Shown here: positions 44,839-53,300 of the stretch, piece by piece | Layout of the letters: each line of letters opens with the position of its first letter | Numbering within the stretch: position 1 is the first letter of the stretch | From: Lysinibacillus sp. 2017 | GTDB taxonomy: Bacteria; Bacillota; Bacilli; Bacillales_A; Planococcaceae | Length of the DNA stretch: 64,000 nt | Reading direction: 5' to 3' | Assembly: GCF_003073375.1 (NCBI RefSeq) | Contig: NZ_CP029002.1 | Location: 544,001 to 608,000 of the forward strand | Made by a program: the position numbers and the translations under genes | Notes under the pieces: model-generated | What the model was told of the DNA's origin: nothing | The model's database searches: none | What the model saw: the letters and a program-made list of their open reading frames with translations, nothing else

Positions 44839-47664
44839 ATGTCAAAACAAAATAAGTTTTTCGCAACGGCTGCAACAGCTGCTTTAGTAGCATCAGCAAT
44901 CGTACCAGTAGCTTCAGCTGCTGAATTCTCAGATGCAGATAAAGTAGCTTCATGGGCTACAGAAGCTGTAGAAGCTTTATCTACACAAGGTGTAATCGCT
45001 GGTAACCCAGATGGTTCATTCAACCCAACAGGTAACGTAACTCGTGCAGAAGCTGCAAAAATGTTCACAGTTGCTTTAGATTTATCTACTGAAGGTACTG
45101 AAAACTTCACTGACGTAAACGGCGAATGGTTCGCAGAATACGTAGTAGCAGCAGTAAATGCTAACATCGTTAACGGTATGAGCGCTACTACATTTGCACC
45201 AAAAGCTAACTTAACTCGTGAACAAGCTGCAAAAATGATCGTTGAAGCTTACGGTTTAACTGGTGAAGCAGATCTTTCTACTTTCGCTGATGCTAAAACT
45301 GTAGAAGGTAAATGGTCTGAATCTTACCTTTCAACTGCTGTAGCAACTGGCGTTATTAAAGGTCAAGGCGAAAAATTAGCTGCAACTAATTCAATCACTC
45401 GTCAAGAGTTCGCTGTAATGTTAACTCGTGCTATGGACGCTACTACAGATAACGCTGCTGAATTATTAGCTGAAGTTGAAAAAGCAGCAACTGCTTTAGA
45501 TACTGCTGTTAAAGCTTTAAACACAGAAGTTAAAGCTGATGAAATCGCTGCTGCAACTGCTGAAGTAGCAACTGCTAAAGAAGCTGCAAAAACATTAGAA
45601 GCTGCATTAGAAGCTGCTAAAGAAGTAGTAACTGAAGAACAAGCTACTGCTGCTAAAGAAGCAATCGTTGCTGCTAACAAAGCAATCGAAGCTACTGAAG
45701 CTGTAATTGCTAAAGCTGTAGAAGATGCTAAAACTTTAGCTGTTGAATCAGTAAAATTATTAAACGCTACTCAAGTAGAAGTTAAATTCGTTAAAGCTGT
45801 AGATGAAGATTCTGTAATCGATGCAGCTGGTAAAGTTGTTTCTGGTGTAGTTAACTTTGCTGAATTAGGTTCAGCATCAACAATTACAGAAGCTGACTTA
45901 ACTGCTACTCTTTCTGAAGACGGCAAAACTTTGGTAATTACTACTAAAGCTGGCCAAACTTTTGAAGGTCGTTATGACATTACAATCGCAAAAGCTACTG
46001 ATAAAGACAACAAAGAAGTAACTAAATACGAAGCAAAAACAGTTGAATTTGCTAAAGATGCAACTGCTCCAACAATTACTGGTACTGAACGCGTTTCAGC
46101 TACTCAAGTAAAAGTTATTTTCTCTGAACCTGTAACATTCACAGCTGGTGCTGTAACTGCAGATACTGCTAACGTAAAATCAGCTGGTGCTGCAATCAAT
46201 GATTTAGCTGCAACTGGTGTAACTGAAGTAGTAGTTGATTTATCAGATGCTACAATCGCAGCTGGTAAAGAAGTTAAATTAACTTTCAACGGTGTTGAAG
46301 ATGCTATTGGTAACTTAATCAACCCACAACCAGCAACTGTAACAGTTAAAAAAGATGCTGTTGACACTGTAGCTCCAACATTAACAGCTGTAACTCAAAC
46401 TGGTGCACAAACATTCACAGTAACATTTGACAAAGCTACTACTTTAGGTACTACTGGTTCTGAAGTAACTGTTTCAAATGCAACAGTAAAAACTATTGCA
46501 AAAGTTTCTGATACTGTTTATAAAGTTACAACAAATGAAAACTTAAAAGGTTTACAAAAAGTAACTGTTTTAACTGGTAATGCTGCAAACATCGATGCAA
46601 TTCCAACAACTACTGATTTAACAAAAACAGTAACATTTACAACTAATGAAGATGCTCCAACGGCTACTTCTAAATTAGTAACTAAAGAAGGCGTTGAATA
46701 CATCGAATTAACTTTTAACAAAGATGTATACTTAAACGGTTCTAAAGAAGTTACAATCGAAGGTTCTTACGTTGAAAACTACGTAACAAAAACTTTAGCT
46801 GCTGTTGATGTAGTAGCTCAATATGCTGATACTAAAGGTGACGACAAAAAAGTTGTTCTTTTACCATTAACTGGATTAGCTGTTAAGGGTGCTGCTTATG
46901 ATGTAACAATCGTAAACAAAGCTACAACTACTAACGGTATCGTAAGTGAAGCTGGCGTAGCTATCGAAGAATTAGCTGCTAAATTCACTCGTGGTGAAGA
47001 CACTGCAACTGCAACTACAAACACAGAAGTAGTTACTGGTGTAGCTGTGAACGCTGTTTCTGGTAACAACGATAAAGTAGAAGTAGAATTCACTTTCAAC
47101 AGCGGTTTCCAATTAGATGGTGCAACTGCAACTAACGCAGCTAACTACACTATCAATGGTGCTGAAGTTGAATCAGCAACACTAAACACTGCTGGTACAA
47201 CTACTCAAAAAGTGACATTAACACTTAAAAAGAACTCAAACACATTCACTGGTACTCGTAATGTAACAGTTGAAGGTGTAAAAATTGCTGGTTCAACTGA
47301 TGTAATGAAAGCAACTACAGTTAAGAGCGCAGTAATTAAAGAAAACGTTCGCCCAACATTATCTTCAGCAGTAGTTACAGACGGTAAAGAAATCACTTTA
47401 TCATTCTCTGAAGCAATCACATCAACTGATGCAGCAGCATTCGATGTTAAAATCGGCGGTGGTGTTAAAACTGGTGCAACTGCAGCAGTAGTAGACGGTA
47501 AAGTAGTAATTACTTTAGCTGACGTTTTAACTAACGAAGAACTTGCTAAAACAATTACTGTAGAACCAACTGCAACATCAACTTCTACAAAATTTGTAGT
47601 TAAAGATGCTGCTGGTAACGCTCTAGAAAAATTTGAAGTTGTAAAAGCTACAATTGCTGAATAA
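44839..47664 (+). CDS. S-layer protein A, SLH-anchored, 941 aa
   Basis: ATG 44839 follows CTTAGGAGG; the longer frame from a GTG at 44800 spans the ribosome site and is unlikely. Signal peptide (to VASAA, about 27), three SLH domains (about 28-85, 88-142, 150-205; VTRAEAAKMFTVAL, LTREQAAKMIVEAY, ITRQEFAVMLTRAM). An Ala/Lys/Glu-rich helical segment spans about 210-300, then tandem Big/SbsA-like Ig domains. No cysteine. The first ~300 codons are nearly identical in DNA to gene B at 50307, the rest clearly diverged. Codon use (GCT, ACT, GTA, TTA) indicates high expression. Confidence 0.92.
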   Translation: MSKQNKFFATAATAALVASAIVPVASAAEFSDADKVASWATEAVEALSTQGVIAGNPDGSFNPTGNVTRAEAAKMFTVALDLSTEGTENFTDVNGEWFAEYVVAAVNANIVNGMSATTFAPKANLTREQAAKMIVEAYGLTGEADLSTFADAKTVEGKWSESYLSTAVATGVIKGQGEKLAATNSITRQEFAVMLTRAMDATTDNAAELLAEVEKAATALDTAVKALNTEVKADEIAAATAEVATAKEAAKTLEAALEAAKEVVTEEQATAAKEAIVAANKAIEATEAVIAKAVEDAKTLAVESVKLLNATQVEVKFVKAVDEDSVIDAAGKVVSGVVNFAELGSASTITEADLTATLSEDGKTLVITTKAGQTFEGRYDITIAKATDKDNKEVTKYEAKTVEFAKDATAPTITGTERVSATQVKVIFSEPVTFTAGAVTADTANVKSAGAAINDLAATGVTEVVVDLSDATIAAGKEVKLTFNGVEDAIGNLINPQPATVTVKKDAVDTVAPTLTAVTQTGAQTFTVTFDKATTLGTTGSEVTVSNATVKTIAKVSDTVYKVTTNENLKGLQKVTVLTGNAANIDAIPTTTDLTKTVTFTTNEDAPTATSKLVTKEGVEYIELTFNKDVYLNGSKEVTIEGSYVENYVTKTLAAVDVVAQYADTKGDDKKVVLLPLTGLAVKGAAYDVTIVNKATTTNGIVSEAGVAIEELAAKFTRGEDTATATTNTEVVTGVAVNAVSGNNDKVEVEFTFNSGFQLDGATATNAANYTINGAEVESATLNTAGTTTQKVTLTLKKNSNTFTGTRNVTVEGVKIAGSTDVMKATTVKSAVIKENVRPTLSSAVVTDGKEITLSFSEAITSTDAAAFDVKIGGGVKTGATAAVVDGKVVITLADVLTNEELAKTITVEPTATSTSTKFVVKDAAGNALEKFEVVKATIAE

Positions 47665-47710
47665 TCATTCTTTGATTATTTGAATCTAGACGAAATAAAA
47701 AGTGATTTTT

Positions 47711-47742
47711 CCGACCTTCATTTTTTGAAGGTCGGTTTTTTT
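47711..47742 (+). terminator. Intrinsic terminator of S-layer gene A and group IIC insertion site
   Basis: CCGACCTTCA-TTTTTT-TGAAGGTCGG-type stem followed by seven T. The group IIC intron begins at the next base. Confidence 0.9.
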
Positions 47743-49602
47743 GTGTGCCGGGCATGTCTGTCAACTAGGTGATGAAAGTTCACTGTGGGCGTCAGGATAT
47801 GCGAACCACTAGCTGAAAACAAGGGTGTCCGTGGTGACGCGGAATCTGAAGGAAGTTCGAGGCAAAATCTTGGTCTGAGGAACACGAATCGCATGAGGTT
47901 GTCTCACCTGGATAAGGTTGCAAAACAAACTGAAGTCCAAAATATCCTCGGAAAGATGAGGCGATAAATGCGGCAGATGGATGAGAGGAAAGTGGGCAGA
48001 CTTACCCCGGGAGATCTGATGAATAACCCATAGAGGGAACCTGTACAGCGATGTACAACTGAATCATTAGAAGTCAGCAGAAGCCATAGTACCAGTAATG
48101 GGAAGGGCTGAACGAAAGGAGTGAACGTGTATAAGGGTATTACATGCGAATGATGACACAGAACTGGAAAGTCTATCCTACAGTAAGGTACGGAATACCC
48201 CAGGAGTAGGAATAGCGTGGAATTCTGCATGTGCATTCCTTACCCACACGCGAACATATGAATGGATTAATCAACGTTATAGTAAACAGAGATAATTTGA
48301 ATGATGCTTTTGAGAAAGTGCGTAAAAACAAAGGTGCAGCCGGTGTCGATGCGAAAGATATAGAGGCAACCCGCCAATACTTAAAAGAAAATAAAGTCCA
48401 AATTATCGAAGCAATTCGAGCAGGAAAATACAAACCTCAACCAGTTAGAAGGGTGGAAATCCCAAAACCTGATGGAGGAAAACGACTTCTAGGAATCCCG
48501 ACGGTTACAGACCGTGTCATTCAACAAGCAGTCGTGCAAGTATTAACCCCAATACTAGACCCAAAGTTTAGTAATTTTAGTTATGGATTTCGTCCGAACA
48601 AAAGCGCTCATCAAGCAATCGAACAAGCAAGAAACTATATTGAAGAAGGCTATACGTATGTCGTAGACATAGACCTAGAGAAATTCTTTGATAAAGTTCA
48701 ACATGATAAGCTGATGTCACTTATGGCGAAATATATTTTATGTAAACCAACCTTGAAATTAATAAGAAGCTTCTTAAATGCAGGAACCATGATAGATGGA
48801 ACGTTTATTTACGCAAAAGAAGGAACACCACAGGGTGGACCATTAAGTCCACTATTGAGTAATGTGATTCTTCATGAACTGGATAAAGAGCTAGAGAAAC
48901 GCCAACATAAATTCGTGCGCTACGCAGATGACTGCAACATTTACGTCAAAAGCGTAAAAGCGGGAGAACGAGTTAAGGAAGGCGTCACATCATTTATCGA
49001 AAAGAAACTTAAATTAAAAGTAAATGAAGAGAAATCAGCAGTGGGAAAGCCGAGAGCACGTATATTTTTGGGTGTGAGCTTCTATAAATACAGAGGTGAA
49101 ATCAAGGTATACGTGCCAAAGAAATCAAAGAAGCGTTTCGAAGAAAAGCTGAAGTACATTACGAACCGTAATTACTCAATTGATATGGAATCGCGCATTC
49201 AGAAAATTAACTACTTAATTCAAGGATGGGGAAACTATTTCAAAGTTGCCGACATACAGTCCTACGCAAAGGAAATAGATGGCCATATTCGAAGAAGATT
49301 AAGGGCATGTCGATGGAAAGAATGGAAAAGAACCATATCAAAATATAGAAACCTCAAAAGATTAGGAATCAGCCATAACGATGCCTATAAAATGGCCAAT
49401 ACCCGCAAAGGGTACTGGCGCTCCTCGAACAATCCAATCGTCAATCGAGCATTAGACAATAAATATTGGTTAAAACTCAAGTTGAAGAACCTCGCTACAA
49501 TCATAAATCCAACATAAAACTTTTGAACCGCCGTATACGGAACCGTACGTACGGTGGTGTGAGAGGTCGACTAGCCAATTAATGGCTAGTCTCCTACTCG
49601 AT
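47743..49602 (+). mobile_element. Group IIC intron with reverse transcriptase
   Basis: It begins GTGTGCCGGGC directly after the T tract of a terminator, the known target of group IIC introns. A ~500-nt ribozyme 5' part precedes the RT gene. Domain V follows the RT stop (49519-49557: CCGCCGTATACGGAACCGTA, then CGTACGGTGG), and domain VI ends ...CTCCTACTCGAT at 49602. It appears complete. Confidence 0.92.
48258..49517 (+). CDS. ltrA: Group IIC intron-encoded reverse transcriptase/maturase
   Basis: 419 aa from ATG 48258, aligning with the usual class C start and length (~420 aa); an upstream ATG at 48231 adds nine residues. RT fingers/palm motifs are intact: KRLLGIPTVTDRVIQQAVVQ, YVVDIDLEKFFDKVQHDKLM, EGTPQGGPLSPLLSN and the catalytic FVRYADDCNIYVKS. 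A thumb/maturase domain X follows (SIDMESRIQKINYLIQGWGN). No HNH endonuclease domain, as expected for group IIC. It should splice and mobilise its own intron; whether it helps the two ORF-less introns elsewhere in the window is doubtful because those are of a different type. Confidence 0.93.
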   Translation: MNGLINVIVNRDNLNDAFEKVRKNKGAAGVDAKDIEATRQYLKENKVQIIEAIRAGKYKPQPVRRVEIPKPDGGKRLLGIPTVTDRVIQQAVVQVLTPILDPKFSNFSYGFRPNKSAHQAIEQARNYIEEGYTYVVDIDLEKFFDKVQHDKLMSLMAKYILCKPTLKLIRSFLNAGTMIDGTFIYAKEGTPQGGPLSPLLSNVILHELDKELEKRQHKFVRYADDCNIYVKSVKAGERVKEGVTSFIEKKLKLKVNEEKSAVGKPRARIFLGVSFYKYRGEIKVYVPKKSKKRFEEKLKYITNRNYSIDMESRIQKINYLIQGWGNYFKVADIQSYAKEIDGHIRRRLRACRWKEWKRTISKYRNLKRLGISHNDAYKMANTRKGYWRSSNNPIVNRALDNKYWLKLKLKNLATIINPT

Positions 49603-49738
49603 TGAATCTATTAAATGTTTTAGTAATAGTGATAATTGTTTCTAATATACAAAAATGGTTATTATACTCTAGCGGATTCCACGATTTACAATTAAAACTA
49701 TGGTATTATTATGAAGAACTTTAAAAGAGTGATTAACC

Positions 49739-49835
49739 TGCACCCGGTGCATAAACAATTCTGACATTTTGCTACAACTCTAGACTTAACGAAAGGCTCT
49801 ACACGGCTTTGGCTGTGTAGAGCTTTTATTTTTAT
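49739..49835 (+). repeat. GTGCAC modular repeat, full copy
   Basis: TGCACCCGGTGCA, AAACAATTCTGACATT, decayed second palindrome, then a near-perfect terminator GCTCTACACGGC-TTTG-GCTGTGTAGAGC with TTTT (49795-49827). Downstream bases (CTGCAGTTTGCGCTATGTTC) resemble those after copy 1, followed by a radC fragment in both places. Confidence 0.72.
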
Positions 49836-49912
49836 CCTGCAGTTTGCGCTATGTTCAGAGCCGTAATAATTCAACCATCAAATAGTGATAGTTAAATAGA
49901 GAGAAGGAGGAC

Positions 49913-49957
49913 ATGCAAATAGAAGAAAACCAAAAGAAAAATACTGTGCACCGTTAG
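49913..49957 (+). pseudogene. radC-like gene, very short 5' fragment
   Basis: A strong GAAGGAGG is followed by MQIEENQKKNT, matching the start of the radC-like gene at 33248. At 49954 it enters a GTGCACCGT fragment and stops. Only the first ~11 codons remain. Confidence 0.6.
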
Positions 49958-50128
49958 TACGAGGAAGCCAAGCAGAAGCCCCCCCAAGCATTGCACACAT
50001 AGAATTCAAATTGATCCAATATAAGTATCTAATTACCTAATATAAATTAATTAAATATCAAAATAATAACAATTAAACCTTTAAATACTGTTTTGTTATA
50101 GATTTCCAATAGAAATTACTATTCAGTA

Positions 50129-50306
50129 TGTTATAATCAAGTGGAATTATTTATCTGGGTTTCTAGTAGGTATATAATTCGGGATAAAAGCTGCAAAATT
50201 CTTTGGAAGTACATATAAAGGGAAAATTAAGCTAAGTCTCAAGAACCGATGTTATGTAGAAATCAACGTGTTTTTACATCGCAATTGTCTTAGGAGGATA
50301 TTAATA
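50129..50306 (+). promoter_or_regulatory. Extended -10 promoter and conserved leader of S-layer gene B
   Basis: TGTTATAAT (50129-50137) and a ~170-nt leader almost identical to that of gene A, including AAGCTGCAAAATTCTTT and the TTAGGAGG site. Homology starts near the -10, so the transcribed part is what has been kept or exchanged. Confidence 0.7.
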
Positions 50307-53078
50307 ATGTCAAAACAAAATAAGTTTTTCGCAACGGCTGCAACAGTTGCTTTAGTAGCATCAGCAATCGTACCGGTAGCTTCAGCTGCTGAATTCACAG
50401 ATGCAGATCAAGTAGCATCATGGGCTAAAGATTCTGTAGAAGCTTTATCTACACAAGGTGTAATCGCTGGTAACCCAGATGGTTCATTCAACCCAACAGG
50501 TAACGTAACTCGTGCAGAAGCTGCAAAAATGTTCACAGTTGCTTTAGATTTATCTACTGAAGGTACTGAAAACTTCACTGACGTAAACGGCGAATGGTTC
50601 GCAGAATACGTAGTAGCAGCAGTAAATGCTAATATCGTAAATGGTATGAGTGCTACTACATTTGCACCAAAAGCTAACTTAACTCGTGAACAAGCTGCAA
50701 AAATGATCGTTGAAGCTTACGGTTTAACTGGTAAAGCAGATCTTTCTACTTTCGCTGACGCAAAAACTGTAGAAGGTAAATGGTCTGAATCTTACCTTTC
50801 AACTGCTGTAGCAACTGGCGTTATTAACGGTAAAGGCGACAAATTAGCTGCGACTGATTCAATTTCTCGTCAAGAGTTCGCTGTAATGTTAACACGTGCT
50901 ATGAACGTTGAAGTTGTTGATAACTCTGCTGAATTACTAGCTGACGTTGAAAAAGCAACTACTGCTTTAGATACTGCTGTAAAAGCATTAAACACAGAAG
51001 TGAAAGCTAACGAAATCGCTACTGCAAAAGCAGAAGTAACTGCTGCTAAAGCTGCTGTTGCCAACTTAGCAAGTGCTGTAGAAGCTGCTAAAGAAGTAGT
51101 AACTGAAGAACAAGCTACTGCTACTAAAGAAGCAATCGCTACTGCAAACAAAGCAATCGAAGCTACTGAAGCTGTAATCGCTAAAGCTGAAGAAGCTGCT
51201 AAAGACTTAACAGTTGAATCTGTAAAAGCAATCAACGCTACTCAAATTGAAGTGAAATTCTCTAAAGCTGTTGATGCAAAATCTGCAGAAGCAACTGCTA
51301 ACTATAAATTAGGTGCATTAGACAAACAAACTGCAAAAGTTTCTTCAATTATTCTTTCTGAAGATGAAAAAACTGTAGTAATTACTATGGACAAAGCAAT
51401 TGAAAAACGTTTCCAAGTAAAAGTTGCTAATGTATTAGAAAAAGATTCTACTACAAAAACTGTAAAAGCTTTTGATGAAGTAATTACTTTTGCGGCAGAT
51501 ACTACTGCTCCAACAATCGTTTCTTCTACTCAAGTTGATGCTAACAACTTTGAATTGAAATTTTCTGAACCAATGGCTGTAGGTGGTTCATTCACATTTA
51601 CAAATGCTAAAGGCGAAGTAATTTCTGATATTCCAGCTGTTTCTTACAAAGCAGGTGCTACATCAGTAACAATCAACTTAAAAGATGTTAAATCTGACGA
51701 AAAAGTAACTGTTACTATTAAAAACGCAAAAGATATGGCTGGTAACTTAATTTCTCCACAACCAACTACTGTTGAACTTGTGAAAAAAGACTTAGCTACA
51801 TTTGAACCAACAATTTCTTCTATCACTCAAACTGGTGCAAAAACTTTCTCAATCAAGTTCTCTGAAGCTGTGGTATTAGATACAACTGCTCCAACTAACA
51901 TTACACTTGATCCGTCAAACGTTGTTACTAAGTTAGAAAAAGTTTCTGATACTGAGTACAAAGTAACTGTAACTAACAACTTAAATGGTTTGGCTACAGT
52001 GAAAATTGCTGCAGATCAAGTAACTAACAAATTAGCGCAAACTGCTGGTGACAATACTAAATCATTAACTAAATTAGTAACATTCGCTCAAGATAAAGTT
52101 GCACCAAAAGCAACATCTAAATTAGTGACTAACAAATTAGGTAAACAAGTTATCGAATTAACATTTGATAAAGATGTTAAATTAGCTAACAATGCAGCAG
52201 TAACTGTTACTGGTTCTCAAGTAAAAGATTATGTAATTACTTCTGGTATTTCTGCTACTGAAACTGCAACATATGCAGACAGCGATAACAAAAAAGTTGT
52301 CCATGTTTCTTTAGATACAGCGGCATTAAAAGTTGAAGGCGCTGCTTACACATTAGTATTAAAATCATCTGATATCACTTCTGATGCAGATGTAGCTATG
52401 GTAGATGTAGATGCTACATTCACTGGTGCAGTTGATGGTAATGCTCCAACATCAACTAACGAAGATGTTGCAACAGTTAAAGATGTCAAAGTTAAAGATA
52501 ATGACACATTAATCGTAGAATTTAATCAAGAAATTGACAAAGCTACTGCTTCTGATGTATCAAACTACTCTGTAACTGGTACAACTGTAGAATCAGCTCA
52601 AATCTTAGCTTCAAACACTAAACAAGTTGTTCTTAAAATCAAAAAGAATTCATTAGCTGATTCATTTGAACGTACTGTAACAGTTGAAAATGTAAAAGCA
52701 TTAAACTCTACTGTAACTATGGAAAAATTCACTATGTTAGTTAACTTAAAAGAAAACGTACGTCCAACAGTTGCTTCTGCTAAAATTACAGGTGCTAAAG
52801 AAATTACTGTAACATTCACAGAATCAGTAACTGCAAAATCTCATGCATTCACAGTAACTGCTGGAACAACAGCTTTAAAAGCTACAACTGCTACTGCATC
52901 AGGTGAAATTGTTAAAATTACAACAACAGAAGATTTAAGTACTTTATTAAAAGAAACAATTGTATTAGAGCCTGCTAAATTAGCTAACGGCCAAGTTGAT
53001 ACTACTAACTTTGCAATTGTTGATGGTAAAGGTAACGCTTTAGAAGCATTCACTGCTTTAGAAATCGTTAAACCATAA
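50307..53078 (+). CDS. S-layer protein B, SLH-anchored, 923 aa
   Basis: ATG 50307 after CTTAGGAGG. Same design as gene A: signal peptide, three SLH domains (about 28-205), helical A/K/E-rich segment (about 212-302), then Ig-like SbsA/Big domains. SLH region and leader are nearly identical to gene A; the Ig array is only distantly similar (shared frame such as TKLVTNKLGKQVIELTFDKD against TSKLVTKEGVEYIELTFNKD). Together the two look like alternative lattice or surface proteins sharing one anchor. It is followed by a GAAA-loop terminator. Confidence 0.92.
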   Translation: MSKQNKFFATAATVALVASAIVPVASAAEFTDADQVASWAKDSVEALSTQGVIAGNPDGSFNPTGNVTRAEAAKMFTVALDLSTEGTENFTDVNGEWFAEYVVAAVNANIVNGMSATTFAPKANLTREQAAKMIVEAYGLTGKADLSTFADAKTVEGKWSESYLSTAVATGVINGKGDKLAATDSISRQEFAVMLTRAMNVEVVDNSAELLADVEKATTALDTAVKALNTEVKANEIATAKAEVTAAKAAVANLASAVEAAKEVVTEEQATATKEAIATANKAIEATEAVIAKAEEAAKDLTVESVKAINATQIEVKFSKAVDAKSAEATANYKLGALDKQTAKVSSIILSEDEKTVVITMDKAIEKRFQVKVANVLEKDSTTKTVKAFDEVITFAADTTAPTIVSSTQVDANNFELKFSEPMAVGGSFTFTNAKGEVISDIPAVSYKAGATSVTINLKDVKSDEKVTVTIKNAKDMAGNLISPQPTTVELVKKDLATFEPTISSITQTGAKTFSIKFSEAVVLDTTAPTNITLDPSNVVTKLEKVSDTEYKVTVTNNLNGLATVKIAADQVTNKLAQTAGDNTKSLTKLVTFAQDKVAPKATSKLVTNKLGKQVIELTFDKDVKLANNAAVTVTGSQVKDYVITSGISATETATYADSDNKKVVHVSLDTAALKVEGAAYTLVLKSSDITSDADVAMVDVDATFTGAVDGNAPTSTNEDVATVKDVKVKDNDTLIVEFNQEIDKATASDVSNYSVTGTTVESAQILASNTKQVVLKIKKNSLADSFERTVTVENVKALNSTVTMEKFTMLVNLKENVRPTVASAKITGAKEITVTFTESVTAKSHAFTVTAGTTALKATTATASGEIVKITTTEDLSTLLKETIVLEPAKLANGQVDTTNFAIVDGKGNALEAFTALEIVKP

Positions 53079-53124
53079 TTCAACTTAAATAATTTGATTA
53101 CTCGTTAATCGAATAATTAAGGGG

Positions 53125-53160
53125 AACTCCAAGTAAGAGAAATCTTGCTTGGAGTTTTTT
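53125..53160 (+). terminator. Intrinsic terminator of S-layer gene B
   Basis: AACTCCAAGTAAGA-GAAA-TCTTGCTTGGAGTT followed by TTTT. Confidence 0.88.
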
Positions 53161-53300
53161 GGTACATGCATGCGGAAGTTTATTTAATAATACTTTAGGT
53201 GGACCGAAATTTTTACAATTGTAATATTAAGGTTTTCACTCCATCTACTAGAAAGATTATGCTATTATAGGAAAGAGTTTTAAATGAGAGGGGCGTTACA

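Larger units (their letters stand above)
49603..50128. other. Region between intron and S-layer gene B
   Basis: Holds a full GTGCAC repeat with terminator, a radC-like 5' fragment and AT-rich DNA. CAAGCAGAAGCCCCCCCAAG (from about 49967) and the bases after it have no recognised origin. Confidence 0.55.

Noticed and set aside
48258-49517. Group IIC reverse transcriptase as the maturase for the two ORF-less introns
   Set aside because: Those introns have different domain V and boundary sequences, and IIC maturases are normally specific to their own intron; not excluded but unsupported.
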